Part shown: one piece after another, positions 45,237-56,200 of the stretch
Layout of the letters: each line of letters opens with the position of its first letter
Position numbering within the stretch: position 1 is the stretch's first letter
From: Moritella dasanensis ArB 0140
Lineage (GTDB): Bacteria; Pseudomonadota; Gammaproteobacteria; Enterobacterales; Moritellaceae
Reading direction: 5' to 3'
Length of the DNA stretch: 64,000 nt
Assembly: GCF_000276805.1 (NCBI RefSeq)
Contig: NZ_AKXQ01000003.1
Span: forward strand, 1-64,000
The notes under the pieces: model-generated
Told to the model about the DNA's origin: nothing
Databases searched by the model: none
Seen by the model: only the letters and a program-made list of their open reading frames with translations
Position numbers and translations under genes: made by a program

Positions 45237-47489
45237 TTGGCTAAACGTCCCGTAACTGATGACACAAAAAAACCGGTCAGCAAACGCAAAGCACCGGCAA
45301 CAAAAAAACCAGTCGCAAAACTTTCAGCAGCAAAAACAGCAGCTAAAAAACCGACCGTAAAAAAAACCACCAAGAAAAAAATCAGTAAAGCTAAACAACG
45401 ACCTTGGACACGCAGTCTTGCCATTTTTATGTTTAAATTTAGCTTGGCATTTTCGGCCATCTTTGTGCTTTATGGCATGTATTTAGACAGCAAGATCCAA
45501 GCGCGATTCTCTGGTCCTATTTGGAAAACCCCTGCGCAGATCTATGCGCGCAGTCTTGAACTGACCCCCGGCATGTTTTTACCCCACGACAAGCTGGTTG
45601 AAGAACTGGTATTGCTGAATTATTTAAAAGTCGCAAAGCCACGCACTGCGGGACAGTTTGCCGTGTCGAAGACTAAAGTCGAATTATTACGCCGCAGCTT
45701 CACCTATCTTGATGGCATCGAGCCTAATCAAGCGCTATTTTTAACCTTTGCAGATAACCACTTAGTCAGTATTCGCGATCAGAAAACCGGTAAATACCTT
45801 AATTCAGTTAATCTCGATCCTATGTTACTCGATACCTTGCAAGCACCTAACCAAGAAGACCGTATCTTGGTGGAATTACAAAATTACCCACAACTATTAA
45901 TTGATACCTTATTGCTGGTGGAAGACCGTAATTTCTACCATCACAGCGGTGTATCACCCGTTGCAATTATACGTGCTGCATTTGCCAATATGAATGCCGG
46001 GCGCACTGTGCAAGGCGGCAGTACCTTAACGCAGCAATTAGTCAAAAACTTCTTTTTAACCCGTCAGCGTAGCTTTTGGCGTAAGTTTAACGAAGCCTAC
46101 ATGGCGTTATTAATTAATTATCGTTTAAGTAAAGATGCGGTATTAAGTGGTTACCTTAATGAAGTGTATTTAGGCCAAAATTACAGTGATGGTGTATATG
46201 GCTTTGGTTTAGCGAGTTACTTTTATTTTGGTCGACCGGTACCGGAATTGAGCATAGATCAAATGGCATTCTTGGTTGCCGTGGTTAAAGGTCCGTCGTT
46301 TTATGACCCATGGCGTTACCCTGAACGTGCGCTTGAACGTCGTGACATGATCATCCGCTTATTATCTAAAAACGGTAAAATCAGTACTGCTGAATATCGC
46401 GCTGCAATCGGGCGTCCATTGGGTATTATTCCGCGTGGGCACATGAGTGTATCTAAAGCCCCGGCATTTATGTCTTTATTACGTCGTCAGCTCAAAACTA
46501 CATTTGGAGATGCGCTGTATGATCAATCAGGATTGAAAATATTTACTAGTTTAGATCCCCTTGCGCAGCGTGCTGCTGAAAAGGCGATAACCCAAAGTTT
46601 GCCACGATTAGAGAAAGCCCGTCACATTTCGGGCTTAGAAACGGCAATGGTCGTTACTGACCGCCACTATGGTCGGGTGACTGCACTGGTCGGTGGGCGT
46701 AATACCCAGTATGCCGGATTTAACCGTGCACTTGATGCGTCACGTTCGATTGGTTCAGTGGTTAAACCGGCAATTTATTTAACCGCATTTGAACAAGGTT
46801 ATGATCTTAACTCCCCGTTAGAAGATAAACCGCTGCGTTTAAATAATCAGTATGGTAATAATTGGCAACCGAAAAATTATGACCGTAAATACCGTGGTGA
46901 AGTGCCGCTGTATCAAGCCTTGATGCAATCGCTCAACGTGCCAACCGTTAATTTAGGCATGGCGCTGGGGATTGATAATGTGATTGAAAGTTTAAAACGT
47001 CTGGGTATTAAAAAGGTCGATAATCACTATCCATCGATGCTGTTAGGGGCGTTAAATATGTCACCGTTTCAAGTATCACAAATGTATCAAACCATCGCGA
47101 CAGCAGGGGAATACCACAAGTTAACCGCGCTGGTGGCTGTGGTAGATGAAGACGGCGATTTGGTTTATCAACAAGACTTAAAAGGTAAGCGTCGTTTTGA
47201 TCGTAAATATACCGACCTGACGATTTATAATATGACCTTGGTCGCCAAACAAGGTACCGCGCGCCGTTTAAGTTGGCAATTCCCTGGCACTAATTTTGCC
47301 GGTAAAACCGGTTCTACCGATAAACTGCGTGATAGCTGGTTTGTCGGATTAGATAATCGCGATGTCGTCACGGTCTGGGTGGGACGTGATGATAACAAAA
47401 CCTCGACATTAACCGGTTCGAGCGGTGCATTGACGGTATTTGGCGATTACATGAAGCTACGTGGTGCAGATAGTTTAGCGGTGAATTAA
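45237..47489 (+). CDS. mrcB: Penicillin-binding protein 1B, bifunctional
   Basis: Class A PBP that polymerises and cross-links peptidoglycan. 750 residues from a TTG at 45237 with AGGA 9 bases before; an ATG at 45213 has no ribosome site. A cytoplasmic tail of about 55 residues is rich in Lys, Ala and Pro, then one membrane helix (about 62-82), the UvrB-like 2 domain, the GT51 domain with LVEDRNFYHHSGVSP (catalytic Glu), QGGSTLTQQLVKNFFL and the transpeptidase with SRSIGSVVKPAIYL (SxxK Ser), SLN and GKTGS. E. coli PBP1B needs LpoB; no lpoB is nearby. Confidence 0.95.
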   Translation: MAKRPVTDDTKKPVSKRKAPATKKPVAKLSAAKTAAKKPTVKKTTKKKISKAKQRPWTRSLAIFMFKFSLAFSAIFVLYGMYLDSKIQARFSGPIWKTPAQIYARSLELTPGMFLPHDKLVEELVLLNYLKVAKPRTAGQFAVSKTKVELLRRSFTYLDGIEPNQALFLTFADNHLVSIRDQKTGKYLNSVNLDPMLLDTLQAPNQEDRILVELQNYPQLLIDTLLLVEDRNFYHHSGVSPVAIIRAAFANMNAGRTVQGGSTLTQQLVKNFFLTRQRSFWRKFNEAYMALLINYRLSKDAVLSGYLNEVYLGQNYSDGVYGFGLASYFYFGRPVPELSIDQMAFLVAVVKGPSFYDPWRYPERALERRDMIIRLLSKNGKISTAEYRAAIGRPLGIIPRGHMSVSKAPAFMSLLRRQLKTTFGDALYDQSGLKIFTSLDPLAQRAAEKAITQSLPRLEKARHISGLETAMVVTDRHYGRVTALVGGRNTQYAGFNRALDASRSIGSVVKPAIYLTAFEQGYDLNSPLEDKPLRLNNQYGNNWQPKNYDRKYRGEVPLYQALMQSLNVPTVNLGMALGIDNVIESLKRLGIKKVDNHYPSMLLGALNMSPFQVSQMYQTIATAGEYHKLTALVAVVDEDGDLVYQQDLKGKRRFDRKYTDLTIYNMTLVAKQGTARRLSWQFPGTNFAGKTGSTDKLRDSWFVGLDNRDVVTVWVGRDDNKTSTLTGSSGALTVFGDYMKLRGADSLAVN

Positions 47490-47528
47490 GCTGAGGGATT
47501 GTGAGTTAAGAATAGCGCTTTGAGTATT

Positions 47529-47569
47529 GGTTCGCTATACAGGGTGTAGCGAACCAGAACTGTTTTTTT
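47529..47569 (+). terminator. mrcB terminator (probable)
   Basis: GGTTCGCTA and TAGCGAACC pair over 9 bases, with a run of seven T's beginning about 7 bases after the stem. The offset makes it weaker than a canonical terminator. Confidence 0.6.
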
Positions 47570-47849
47570 ATTTGATCGTGCCTGCAACTTTAGTTTGATC
47601 AACACCAACGATGCGGTTTAGTACACCTAGCACTGATGAAGTGTCTGAAACGGTTGAGTTAATAGACACAATTTCAGCATTTTGCGGCGTTAATTCCATT
47701 GCACGCTCTTGGGTATCACCACCTGGGAACTGCATAAACAATAGATTCAAATTCTCGGCATGTGTATCAAATGTTTGGTCTGTTTGACGAATACCAGAAC
47801 AACCAGATAAACCAAGAACAAGCAAAGATAGTACGAATAAGTTTTTCAT
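47568..47849 (-). CDS. Small predicted lipoprotein
   Basis: 93 residues. MKNLFVLSLLVLGLSGCSG is a lipoprotein signal with lipobox LSGC (Cys17). The mature part is about 76 residues, acidic, without recognised domain (NLLFMQFPGGDTQERAMEL in the centre). AAGGA lies before the ATG. Ser after Cys suggests outer-membrane sorting. Function unknown. Confidence 0.75.
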   Translation of the reverse strand: MKNLFVLSLLVLGLSGCSGIRQTDQTFDTHAENLNLLFMQFPGGDTQERAMELTPQNAEIVSINSTVSDTSSVLGVLNRIVGVDQTKVAGTIK

Positions 47850-47982
47850 TTTAAATCCTTATAATAAGATGAATAATTATTAAAGCATTTAAGAAAATTC
47901 GATTCAATCGATGAAATGTAAGCGAATGTGTTGAACGTAAGCGTTTGTATTAGGTAGGGAGATCTGGTCTAAATTTGAAAAC

Positions 47983-48010
47983 AAAAAAGACGAGCTTGAT
48001 GCTCGCCTTT
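47983..48010 (-). terminator. Terminator of the TIGR04219-like gene
   Basis: Leftward, AGGCGAGC and GCTCGTCT pair over a 5-base loop and run into TTTTT. It is about 40 bases after the stop at 48048. Confidence 0.85.
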
Positions 48011-48047
48011 TATCTATATTAGCTATTTATTTAACTATGCTTGGTGT

Positions 48048-48722
48048 TTAGAAGTGACCTTCTAAACCTAGGAATACACCGTCAATTGTTGCATCAGCTT
48101 TTACGTCATCAACTTTAAAGTCAAGTTGTTGAATACGGTAACCCGCGCGGATAGACCAATCTAATACATAACCTGGGTTTAGCATGAACGCTAGACCGAT
48201 TTCAGCATCGCCGTATACATCGCCAGTGATACCAATCGCATTTACCATTGCGAATGCTTTAAGTGGGAACATTGGCAGGCCAACTTCACCGTAAACATAA
48301 CCCATAGGTAATGGACCCGAGAATGACACGTCAGTAGTACCATCTTCGTAAGTACCGTTCAGTTGGCGCCATGTAACACCCGCATCAAGTGATACTAGGT
48401 CATTGTCTAGGAATTCATAATAAAGCGTGAAATCGACAGTTTTAAGGCTGATTTTTTCGTTAGATCCTTTGCCTTCAACATCTATATTTGAAAAGCTAAG
48501 TGCAGCATTTGGAATTAATGGAATTGGGTGTTCCACTTTCACATACATACGGTAGTTGTAAGTATCTTCATAGCTAGTAACAGCAGAGTGGTTATCAAGT
48601 TGAATTGTGCCATCAACGCCTGATTGCCATACGTCAGCACCAAAATAGGTACCAATAGCGTCTGCCATTACGTTGTTTGAAAGACCAGTAAGAAGAGTTA
48701 GTGCAAGTAGTTGTTTTTTCAT
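48048..48722 (-). CDS. Outer-membrane beta-barrel protein, TIGR04219-like
   Basis: 224 residues from the ATG at 48722. Signal peptide MKKQLLALTLLTGLSNNVMA, then DAIGTYFGADVWQSGVDG, the typical opening of TIGR04219 proteins, about eight to ten amphipathic strands, and terminal Phe (FLGLEGHF). Family function unknown. I prefer this start to an ATG at 48770, which would put charged residues before the signal peptide. Confidence 0.8.
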   Translation of the reverse strand: MKKQLLALTLLTGLSNNVMADAIGTYFGADVWQSGVDGTIQLDNHSAVTSYEDTYNYRMYVKVEHPIPLIPNAALSFSNIDVEGKGSNEKISLKTVDFTLYYEFLDNDLVSLDAGVTWRQLNGTYEDGTTDVSFSGPLPMGYVYGEVGLPMFPLKAFAMVNAIGITGDVYGDAEIGLAFMLNPGYVLDWSIRAGYRIQQLDFKVDDVKADATIDGVFLGLEGHF

Positions 48723-49104
48723 AATGAGTCCATGTTCATTTATGTAATATATCGCGCAAAGTAACAGCAAGCGTCCTTAGTTAATAAGTATTAGTCATTA
48801 ATTCATTAATTCCTAACGTTATTAAGTCGTTGTTAATACTTTCGGCCGGGAAGGAAAAAAGTTTAGCGCGAATATTAATTTCTTATGAAACCGCTTGTTT
48901 ACGGTCATTTTTGTTGGCCATTATACATTTTGCAGTTAAATAATCATGTTTAATACGCTATTTATGTCATTTTAACTAAAGTAGCCAGGCTCATTTTTAA
49001 CTAGTACTTTTACTAGGTAAAAAAAATACAAAAAAAAGCCCTAAAATAGGGCTTAATTAAATGATGAAAATGGTACTTTCATCATACTTTTAGGTGTGTG
49101 ATTG
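48723..49104. other. Intergenic region TIGR04219-like gene / hemL
   Basis: 382 bases, AT-rich. It holds the hemL terminator at 49031-49054 and the presumed promoter of the barrel gene. No gene is visible. Confidence 0.6.
49031..49054 (-). terminator. hemL terminator
   Basis: Leftward, AAGCCCT and AGGGCTT pair over a 5-base loop followed by TTTTT, about 50 bases after the hemL stop. Confidence 0.88.
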
Positions 49105-50388
49105 TTAAGCTAGTTTAGCAAAACAACGTTCAGCAGCTGCAATTGTCGCTTCAATATCGGCATTGGAATGTGCTGTCGATAAGAAACCTGCTTCAAATGC
49201 AGACGGCGCAAGATAAACACCTTCAGCTAACATAAGGTGGAAGAATTGCTTGAAACGTTCTGCGTCACATTTGAATACACCTTCAAAACCAGTAACTTCA
49301 GCTTGGTCAGTAAAGAAGAATCCGAACATACCGCCAACATAGTTTACCGCTAATGGGATGTTTTGACGTGCTGCCGCAGCCTTAAGACCTTCAGCAAGTT
49401 GCTTCGTGCTCGCACTTAATTGCGCTGCCACTTCAGGCTTGTCAATTTCGTTTAACGCAGCGAGGCCAGCAGCCATTGCAATTGGGTTACCTGATAATGT
49501 ACCGGCTTGGTATACAGGACCTGTTGGCGCAATGTGTTGCATAATTTCAAGTTTACCGCCAAACGCGCCCACTGGCATACCGCCACCGATCACTTTACCT
49601 AATGTTGTTAGGTCTGGTTTTACTTGATAAAGCGCTTGTGCACAGCCCGTTGCAACACGGAAGCCTGTCATTACTTCATCAAAGATAAGTACTGCATTGT
49701 ATTTATCACAGATGGTACGTAGACCTTGTAGGAAACCGTCTTGTGGTGGAATGCAGTTCATGTTGCCAGCAACCGGTTCTACAATGATGCACGAGATGTC
49801 TTCTGGGTATTCAGCAAAAAGTGTTTCAACGGATGCTAGGTCATTGAACGTTGCCGTCAATGTATGTTTAGCAAAATCAGCAGGGATACCTGGAGAGCTA
49901 GGTTGGCCTAATGTCAGTGCGCCAGAACCTGCTTTAACTAATAACGAGTCTGCATGGCCGTGATAACAACCTTCAAATTTTAAGATCTTGTCACGGTTGG
50001 TGTAACCACGTGCTAAACGGATCGCACTCATCGTCGCTTCTGTACCAGAGCTCACCATACGGATCTGCTCCATTGATGGCACCATAGATTGGACTTTTTG
50101 CGCCATGATCACTTCGATCTCAGTCGGTGCGCCAAAGCTTAAGCCATTTTCAACAGCAGCAAGTACCGCTGATTTGATTGCAGGGTGGTTATGACCCAAG
50201 ATCATTGGACCCCAAGAACCAACATAATCAATATAGGCATTGCCGTCTACATCGTAGATACGCGCGCCTTCGGCACGTTGAATAAATAGTGGGCTACCAC
50301 CAACGCCATTGAATGCGCGCACTGGTGAGTTAACGCCACCAGGAATAATAGCTTGAGCTTGCGTGAAAAGTTGGCTTGATTTAGACAT
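49105..50388 (-). CDS. hemL: Glutamate-1-semialdehyde 2,1-aminomutase
   Basis: PLP enzyme making 5-aminolevulinate for tetrapyrroles. 427 residues (E. coli 426) from the ATG at 50388, with AAGGA before it. [59 protein letters not shown] and [18 protein letters not shown] (PLP Lys in LGK) are all present. Stands alone on the minus strand. Confidence 0.98.
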   Translation of the reverse strand: MSKSSQLFTQAQAIIPGGVNSPVRAFNGVGGSPLFIQRAEGARIYDVDGNAYIDYVGSWGPMILGHNHPAIKSAVLAAVENGLSFGAPTEIEVIMAQKVQSMVPSMEQIRMVSSGTEATMSAIRLARGYTNRDKILKFEGCYHGHADSLLVKAGSGALTLGQPSSPGIPADFAKHTLTATFNDLASVETLFAEYPEDISCIIVEPVAGNMNCIPPQDGFLQGLRTICDKYNAVLIFDEVMTGFRVATGCAQALYQVKPDLTTLGKVIGGGMPVGAFGGKLEIMQHIAPTGPVYQAGTLSGNPIAMAAGLAALNEIDKPEVAAQLSASTKQLAEGLKAAAARQNIPLAVNYVGGMFGFFFTDQAEVTGFEGVFKCDAERFKQFFHLMLAEGVYLAPSAFEAGFLSTAHSNADIEATIAAAERCFAKLA

Positions 50389-50588
50389 CTGCAATCCTTT
50401 TATCTACAGTCAGAGACAATATAGTAAGAAATAGTAAAAATATTTTAGGGCGTTATTATACCTGTTAACCCGTTTAAACGTAGCTTTTTCACATTTTTAG
50501 CGACTTACATTTAACTTGTCTTTGTTTTCATCGGCAGAATCGTTAAAATAGCGCTTTATTTTTATGTTTCCTCACGCAAAAGGCCGAC

Positions 50589-51284
50589 ATGCTTAAATTT
50601 ATTAAACCGCGTTACATCGTATTATTGGCGCTCGCTATATTATTGGGTTATGGTTTTTCTTATCTGAAAGGCATGGAATCAGCAGCCAAAATCACCATGA
50701 AAGATGATGAAATTGCCCGTCTTAATACCGACTTCGCAGAAACCAGCAAAGTTAAAGCGCAAGTTGAAGTTGAACTGCAAACCTCGCAGATTTTAGTTGA
50801 CCAGCTAACGGAACAACAACGTATTCTGTTTAATGAAAATGCTGAACTAAAACGCGATCTGCTATTTTATCAACGTATCATGGCGCCTGAAGACGTGATT
50901 AATGGGGTTAAATTAGAGAGCCTGACCTTTATTCCCGAAATCAGCGACAACTATTATTTTGTGCAAATTGTATTGATGCAGGTACAAAAGAAAAAGCGTC
51001 ACATTAAAGCCACTGCCGATTTGGTGTTTTATGGCAGTGAAGAAGGTCAACCAGCAGAATACCGTTGGAGTGAACTGGTGGATGAAAAAGAGCAAAAACT
51101 GACATTCTCGTTCCGTTATTTCCAAACCATAGAAGCATCAATAAAATTACCGCTGGGTTTTGTACCCGAGCGTGTGGCTTTCGTTGGCAAGGTAAAGGGG
51201 AATCGTTGGAATTCAGGACTCAAGTTAAAACAAAACTTTGATTGGAGCGCTGTATTGCAAAGCAGTGACGTGATCTCGGGATAA
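50589..51284 (+). CDS. Coiled-coil inner-membrane protein, DUF6776-like
   Basis: 231 residues. One membrane segment (about 10-27, YIVLLALAILLGYGFSYL), a coiled coil (about 38-95, heptads rich in Glu, Leu and Gln), and a beta-rich periplasmic domain (about 105-225). The layout fits the DUF6776 family often found next to erpA in marine gammaproteobacteria; this name is from memory. It occupies the slot where E. coli has clcA, between hemL and erpA. Function unknown. Confidence 0.7.
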   Translation: MLKFIKPRYIVLLALAILLGYGFSYLKGMESAAKITMKDDEIARLNTDFAETSKVKAQVEVELQTSQILVDQLTEQQRILFNENAELKRDLLFYQRIMAPEDVINGVKLESLTFIPEISDNYYFVQIVLMQVQKKKRHIKATADLVFYGSEEGQPAEYRWSELVDEKEQKLTFSFRYFQTIEASIKLPLGFVPERVAFVGKVKGNRWNSGLKLKQNFDWSAVLQSSDVISG

Positions 51285-51394
51285 TAAAGGCCCATTATCG
51301 ACATCAGTGATCAAGAGCCGACAATGAATAGTTGACTGAAATAGTCAGGTATTAGATAATTGAATGTATAAATCGAGTTTAAGTGAGATCAGAT

Positions 51395-51826
51395 ATGGAA
51401 CTATTTACAGACGTTGGTGCAACTCAGGCTAACAATAACGAGATTGTTGAACAAGCTGTTACACCTGTTGCTGTGGAAGCAAGTGCAGATGAGATGGTAT
51501 TACCTATTTATTTTAGTGATAACGCTGCAGCACGAGTGAAAGAATTGATCACCGAAGAAGAAAACCTCGCGCTTAAATTACGCGTGTATGTTACTGGTGG
51601 TGGTTGTTCTGGTTTCTCTTATGGTTTTACTTTTGATGAGAAAATTAATTTTGGTGACACTGTTATCGAAAAGAACGGCGTGACGATGGTTGTTGATTCA
51701 ATGAGCCTACAATATTTAGTTGATGGCACTGTTGATTACATTGATGGCCTAGAAGGTTCGCGCTTCTTAGTGAACAACCCGAACGCAACAACTACTTGTG
51801 GTTGTGGTTCAAGCTTCTCAATTTAA
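51395..51826 (+). CDS. erpA: Iron-sulfur cluster insertion protein ErpA
   Basis: A-type carrier that passes Fe-S clusters to apoproteins, including the isoprenoid enzyme IspG in E. coli. The three Cys are present: [17 protein letters not shown] and [12 protein letters not shown]. From the ATG at 51395 there are 143 residues; E. coli ErpA has 114, so about 30 N-terminal residues (rich in Val, Glu, Ala, Thr) are extra. A GTG at 51383 or the ATG before VLPIYF are other possible starts; none has a strong ribosome site. Confidence 0.95.
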   Translation: MELFTDVGATQANNNEIVEQAVTPVAVEASADEMVLPIYFSDNAAARVKELITEEENLALKLRVYVTGGGCSGFSYGFTFDEKINFGDTVIEKNGVTMVVDSMSLQYLVDGTVDYIDGLEGSRFLVNNPNATTTCGCGSSFSI

Positions 51827-52152
51827 GCTCTGGCTTTAAGCTAAGCCTTGGTTTTAATTAAAAATAGTGTCCGTACTTAGCGGTTGTTAAGTGCGGCACT
51901 TTTTATTTACGCCTTCTTTTTTGATGTCTTCTATATCTTCCCGTCTGCAATTAATAGTGCTATTCAGCGTGTTCTTAATCGTGCTGCTAATACCCTCATT
52001 ACCTGTTACTGCTTTTTGATTATAAAGAAATTAGTGCTTATAGCTTATTTTTTAATGTTTGTGACCGATCGTCTTATTTTTATATGATAACCATTCCTAT
52101 CTGATTAAATCTGTTGCATGATATCGGTTCAATAATGCTCAAAGGAATGATA
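51827..52152. other. Intergenic region erpA / RND operon
   Basis: 326 bases holding the erpA terminator (51866-51907) and the presumed promoter of the efflux operon. A 67-codon hydrophobic frame at 51884 starts inside the terminator and is not called. Confidence 0.6.
51866..51907 (+). terminator. erpA terminator
   Basis: AGTGTCCGTACTTA and TAAGTGCGGCACT pair with small irregularities over an 8-base loop, followed by TTTTATTT. Confidence 0.75.
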
Positions 52153-53256
52153 ATGACTCACTTTACTGCGCTGGCTATTGTTAAAAAGCCATTATTTCAA
52201 GCATCGCTGATTGCGGCTGGCTTTATGTTATGGATGACAACGGGCACGACTGGTGGACAAGGCGAGCAAACAGACAACGCCACGAGTAACACTGCCAACG
52301 CAGTCGTCACCAAACCTATTCCCCAAGTACGTACTCAGCAGTTTAATGCCCAGTTGGTCGCTCGTTCTATCTCTCTTTATGGCCGCACCGCTGCCGATCG
52401 TGAAACCAATCTTGGCGCTGAAATCGCTGGTCGGGTAGAGGCCGTACTGGCCAAACGCGGTAGTTTTGTCAATAAAGGTGACATTATTGTGCGCATGGAA
52501 AAAAACGATCTACCACAGTTATTGATGCGTGCTAAGACGTTATATAAACAACGTGAAATTGAATATGAAGGCGCGAAGAAACTTGCCGCCCAAGGTTTTC
52601 AAGGTAAAGCCCGGTTAGCGGAAGCGGCGAGCGCACTCATGGATGCCTCAACCAATGTCTTCACAATTAAATTACAGTTAGAAAAAGCAGTCATTATTGC
52701 GCCTATCTCCGGTATTTTGAATGAACGTCATGTCGAAGTCGGCGACTATTTAGCCAAAGGTGATCCGATTGCCATTATCGCCGATATTAACCCACTGATT
52801 ATCAAAGCGGATGTCACCGAGCTTGATGTTAATAACGTTAAATTACAGCAAGTTGCTAAAGTGCGTTTGGTCAGTGGCCAAGAGATCACAGGGAAAGTAC
52901 GTTACATTTCTCGGGTAGCAAACGCCGCAACCAATACTTTCCGCATTGAAGTCGCGATTGATAATACTGATTTAACCCTATCGGCAGGGGGCAGTGCCGA
53001 GCTGTCGTTACCCTTGCGCCAAGAGTGGGCGGTGAAGTTATCACCATCAACCCTCGCGCTGGATGAAGAAGGCGTGATTGGGGTGAAAACGGTCGTTGAT
53101 AAACACGTGGTATTTACGCCCGTCGATATTCTTAAAGCCGATGCCCAAGGTTCTTGGTTAACGGGTTTAGGTAAAAATCCTGAAGTGATCACTGTTGGTC
53201 AAGGTTTTGTACGCGCGGGTGACCAAGTCGATACTGTCTTAACGAGGGCGCAATAA
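52153..53256 (+). CDS. RND efflux periplasmic adaptor (membrane fusion protein)
   Basis: 367 residues from the ATG at 52153 (AAAGGA upstream; an ATG at 52114 is less likely). N-terminal hydrophobic anchor (about 12-30), a biotinyl-lipoyl half NLGAEIAGRVEAVLAKRGSFV, a helical hairpin (about 105-160), the second lipoyl half APISGILNERHVEVGDYL, then beta-barrel and membrane-proximal domains. It bridges the RND pump to an outer-membrane channel. Its stop overlaps the pump start. No TolC-type gene is adjacent, so a shared channel is implied. Confidence 0.9.
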   Translation: MTHFTALAIVKKPLFQASLIAAGFMLWMTTGTTGGQGEQTDNATSNTANAVVTKPIPQVRTQQFNAQLVARSISLYGRTAADRETNLGAEIAGRVEAVLAKRGSFVNKGDIIVRMEKNDLPQLLMRAKTLYKQREIEYEGAKKLAAQGFQGKARLAEAASALMDASTNVFTIKLQLEKAVIIAPISGILNERHVEVGDYLAKGDPIAIIADINPLIIKADVTELDVNNVKLQQVAKVRLVSGQEITGKVRYISRVANAATNTFRIEVAIDNTDLTLSAGGSAELSLPLRQEWAVKLSPSTLALDEEGVIGVKTVVDKHVVFTPVDILKADAQGSWLTGLGKNPEVITVGQGFVRAGDQVDTVLTRAQ

Positions 53257-56200
53257 TGAACGGTATTATTACTGCTGCGTTAAACCATAGTCGCACCGTT
53301 ATCATGCTACTGCTGCTTATTTTAATTTCTGGTAGCGTGACTTATCTTAATATTCCCAAAGAAGCAGAACCGGATGTGCCGATCCCGTTTATTTACGTGT
53401 CAGTTAATCACCATGGTATTTCCCCAGAAGATGGTGAACGGGCGTTATTGCGGCCATTAGAACAAGAACTTCGCGGCATTGATGGTCTTAAAGAAATGAC
53501 TTCCACAGCCAGTGAAGGCCATGCTTCCATCAAGCTGGAATTCCATGCCGGGATTGACAGTAATATTGCCTTGGCCAGCGTGCGTGAAAAAGTCAGTTTA
53601 GCCAAAGCGCAATTACCGGATGACTCTGAAGAGCCTGTGGTCAAAGAGATCAGCATGGCAACGCAGAAACCAGCATTAACGGTGATCTTGTCGGGTGATG
53701 TGGCAGAACGCGCCTTGATTAGTGTGTCACGTGACTTAAAACAAAAAATTGAAGCGCTTACCGAAGTATTGGAAGTCAGTGTTGGTGGCGATCGCGAAGA
53801 CATGATTGAGATCTTAGTCGATCCGTTATTAATGGAAAGCTATAACCTGGATCAGAATGATATTTATAACCTTATCTCGCGTAATAATTTATTGGTTGCC
53901 GCCGGTACGCTAGACAGTGGTCAAGGCCGTTTTCCGGTTAAAGTGCCCTCGGTATTTGATTCGTTAAAAGATGTATTAGATCTCCCCGTCAAAGTCGATG
54001 GCACGCGTGTGATTACTTTTGGTGATGTGGCAGAAGTTCGTCGCTCGTACAAAGATCCGGTCTCGTTTGCGCGTATTGATGGTCAAGCCGCTGTATCACT
54101 GGAAGTCAAGAAACGACCGGGCGAGAACATTATTGAGACGGTTGATAAGGTCAAAGCCTTAGTAAATCAAGAAAGTGCTTATTGGCAAGGTGTGATCAAA
54201 GTTGATTTTACCGCCGACAGTTCTGAAGATGTAAAAGACATGCTCGGCGACCTGCAAAATAACGTACTGTCAGCGGTCATATTGGTTGTTATTGTGATTA
54301 TTGCGAGCTTGGGTGCACGTAGTGCCTTCCTCGTCGGCATTGCTATTCCAGGGTCATTTTTGGCTGGTATTTTGATGCTAGCAATGTGGGGTTATACCAT
54401 TAATACCGTTGTGCTATTCGCCTTGATTATGGCGGTGGGTATGCTGGTGGATGGGGCGATTGTGGTGACCGAATTTGCCGACCGTGAAATGAATGAAGGG
54501 CGCAGTAATAAAGAAGCATATGCGCTTGCAGCAAAACGTATGGCTTGGCCTATTATTGCCTCGACAGCGACTACATTAGCGGCATTTGCACCGTTGTTGT
54601 TCTGGCCGGGCATGATGGGCGAGTTCATGAAGTTCTTGCCGTTAACCCTGATCACCACCCTCAGTGCATCGTTAGTGATGGCATTAATTTTTGTACCAAC
54701 ACTGGGTGGTATTTTTGGTCGTCGCCGCAAGTTATCCGCATTAGAGCAGAAACAAACTGAAATATCTGAAACCGGCGATGTGACCCAGATGCCGGGCATG
54801 ACTGGTTGGTATATTAAAGTGCTGAATGGCGCGATTAAAAAACCGTGGTGGTGTTTGGGTGGCGCTGTACTCTTCTCTATTTTAGTGATTAAAGCCTATG
54901 GCGTTTATGGTCAAGGTTCGGAGTTTTTTCCCAATGTAGAACCACCGGGTTTTAATATTATCGTGCGCTCACAAGGTGATTTATCTATCTATGAGCAAGA
55001 CGTGTTAATGCAGCAAGTCGAAGCTAAATTGCTGGGTATGCCTGAGATTGAAACGCTTTATGCCCGCACCGGTAAGAGTGATCAAAACGGCGAACAGATA
55101 GGTTCGCTACGCGTGAACTTAGTTGATTGGCAACTGCGCCGTAAAGCCGATGAGATCATTGCTGATATTTTAGTGAAAACGTCGATGTTAGCCGGCATTG
55201 AAATTGAAGCGCGTAAAGATGAAAGTGGTCCACCGCAAGGTAAAGACTTACAGTTGGAATTAAGCTCTCGTTACCCAGAATTATTAGAGCCGACATTGGC
55301 GAAAATTAAAGACTTTGTGGCGACGCAGGGTATCTTTACCAATGTCAGTGATAATGGCGCAAAACCCGGTATCGAATGGCAGATTAAAGTCGACCGCGGT
55401 GTCGCAGCCCGTTATGGTGCTGATGCTTTGTTAGTGGGTAACAACGTCCAATTTGTGACAACGGGTTTACGTCTTGGCGGTTATCGCGCCGATGATGTTG
55501 ATGATGAGATGGATATTCGCGTGCGTTTCTCTGAGCAATACCGTCACATCGACCGGTTAGAAGACCTACGTTTGAAAACAGCGGCAGGGCAAGTACCATT
55601 AAGTGTGTTCTCAACCTTAACGCCAGAGCAGAAAAAAGACGCGGTGCGTAAAGTAGATGGTCGCCAAGCACTGAAGATTGAAGCGGATTTATTGCCGGGT
55701 TATAACTTAAATGAGCAATTGCCGAAGTTAATGACATTGATGAAAGAATTAGATCTCGACCCACGCGTGGCAATACGCTTACGTGGTCAAAACGAAAACC
55801 AACAAGAATCGGCTGATTTTCTTAAAAATGCGCTGTTAATTGCATTAGCGGTGATGGCGATTATTTTGGTGACCCAGTTTAATTCTTTCTATCAAGCGTT
55901 CTTAATTTTAACCGCGGTGATCTTCTCTACGGTGGGGGTATTCCTCGGTTTGATGATAGTACAAGAACCGTTTGGTATCGTGATGTCTGGGATCGGGGTG
56001 ATCTCGTTAGCCGGTATTGTGGTGAATAATAATATCGTGTTAATTGATACTTACAATGTACTCAAACGCGAGGGTCTGACGGCTGTTGACGCGGTGTTAC
56101 GCACTGGGGCGCAACGTTTACGTCCAGTGATGTTGACGACGATCACCACTATCTTAGGTTTGATGCCGATGGTATTGCAGATGAATGTCGATATTGTTAA

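Noticed and set aside
51884..52087. 67-codon hydrophobic plus-strand frame after erpA
   Set aside because: It begins inside the erpA terminator, has no ribosome site, and its hydrophobicity follows from T-rich DNA.
55384..55773. 129-codon minus-strand frame inside the RND permease gene
   Set aside because: Fully within a well-supported gene on the other strand; no motif or ribosome site.
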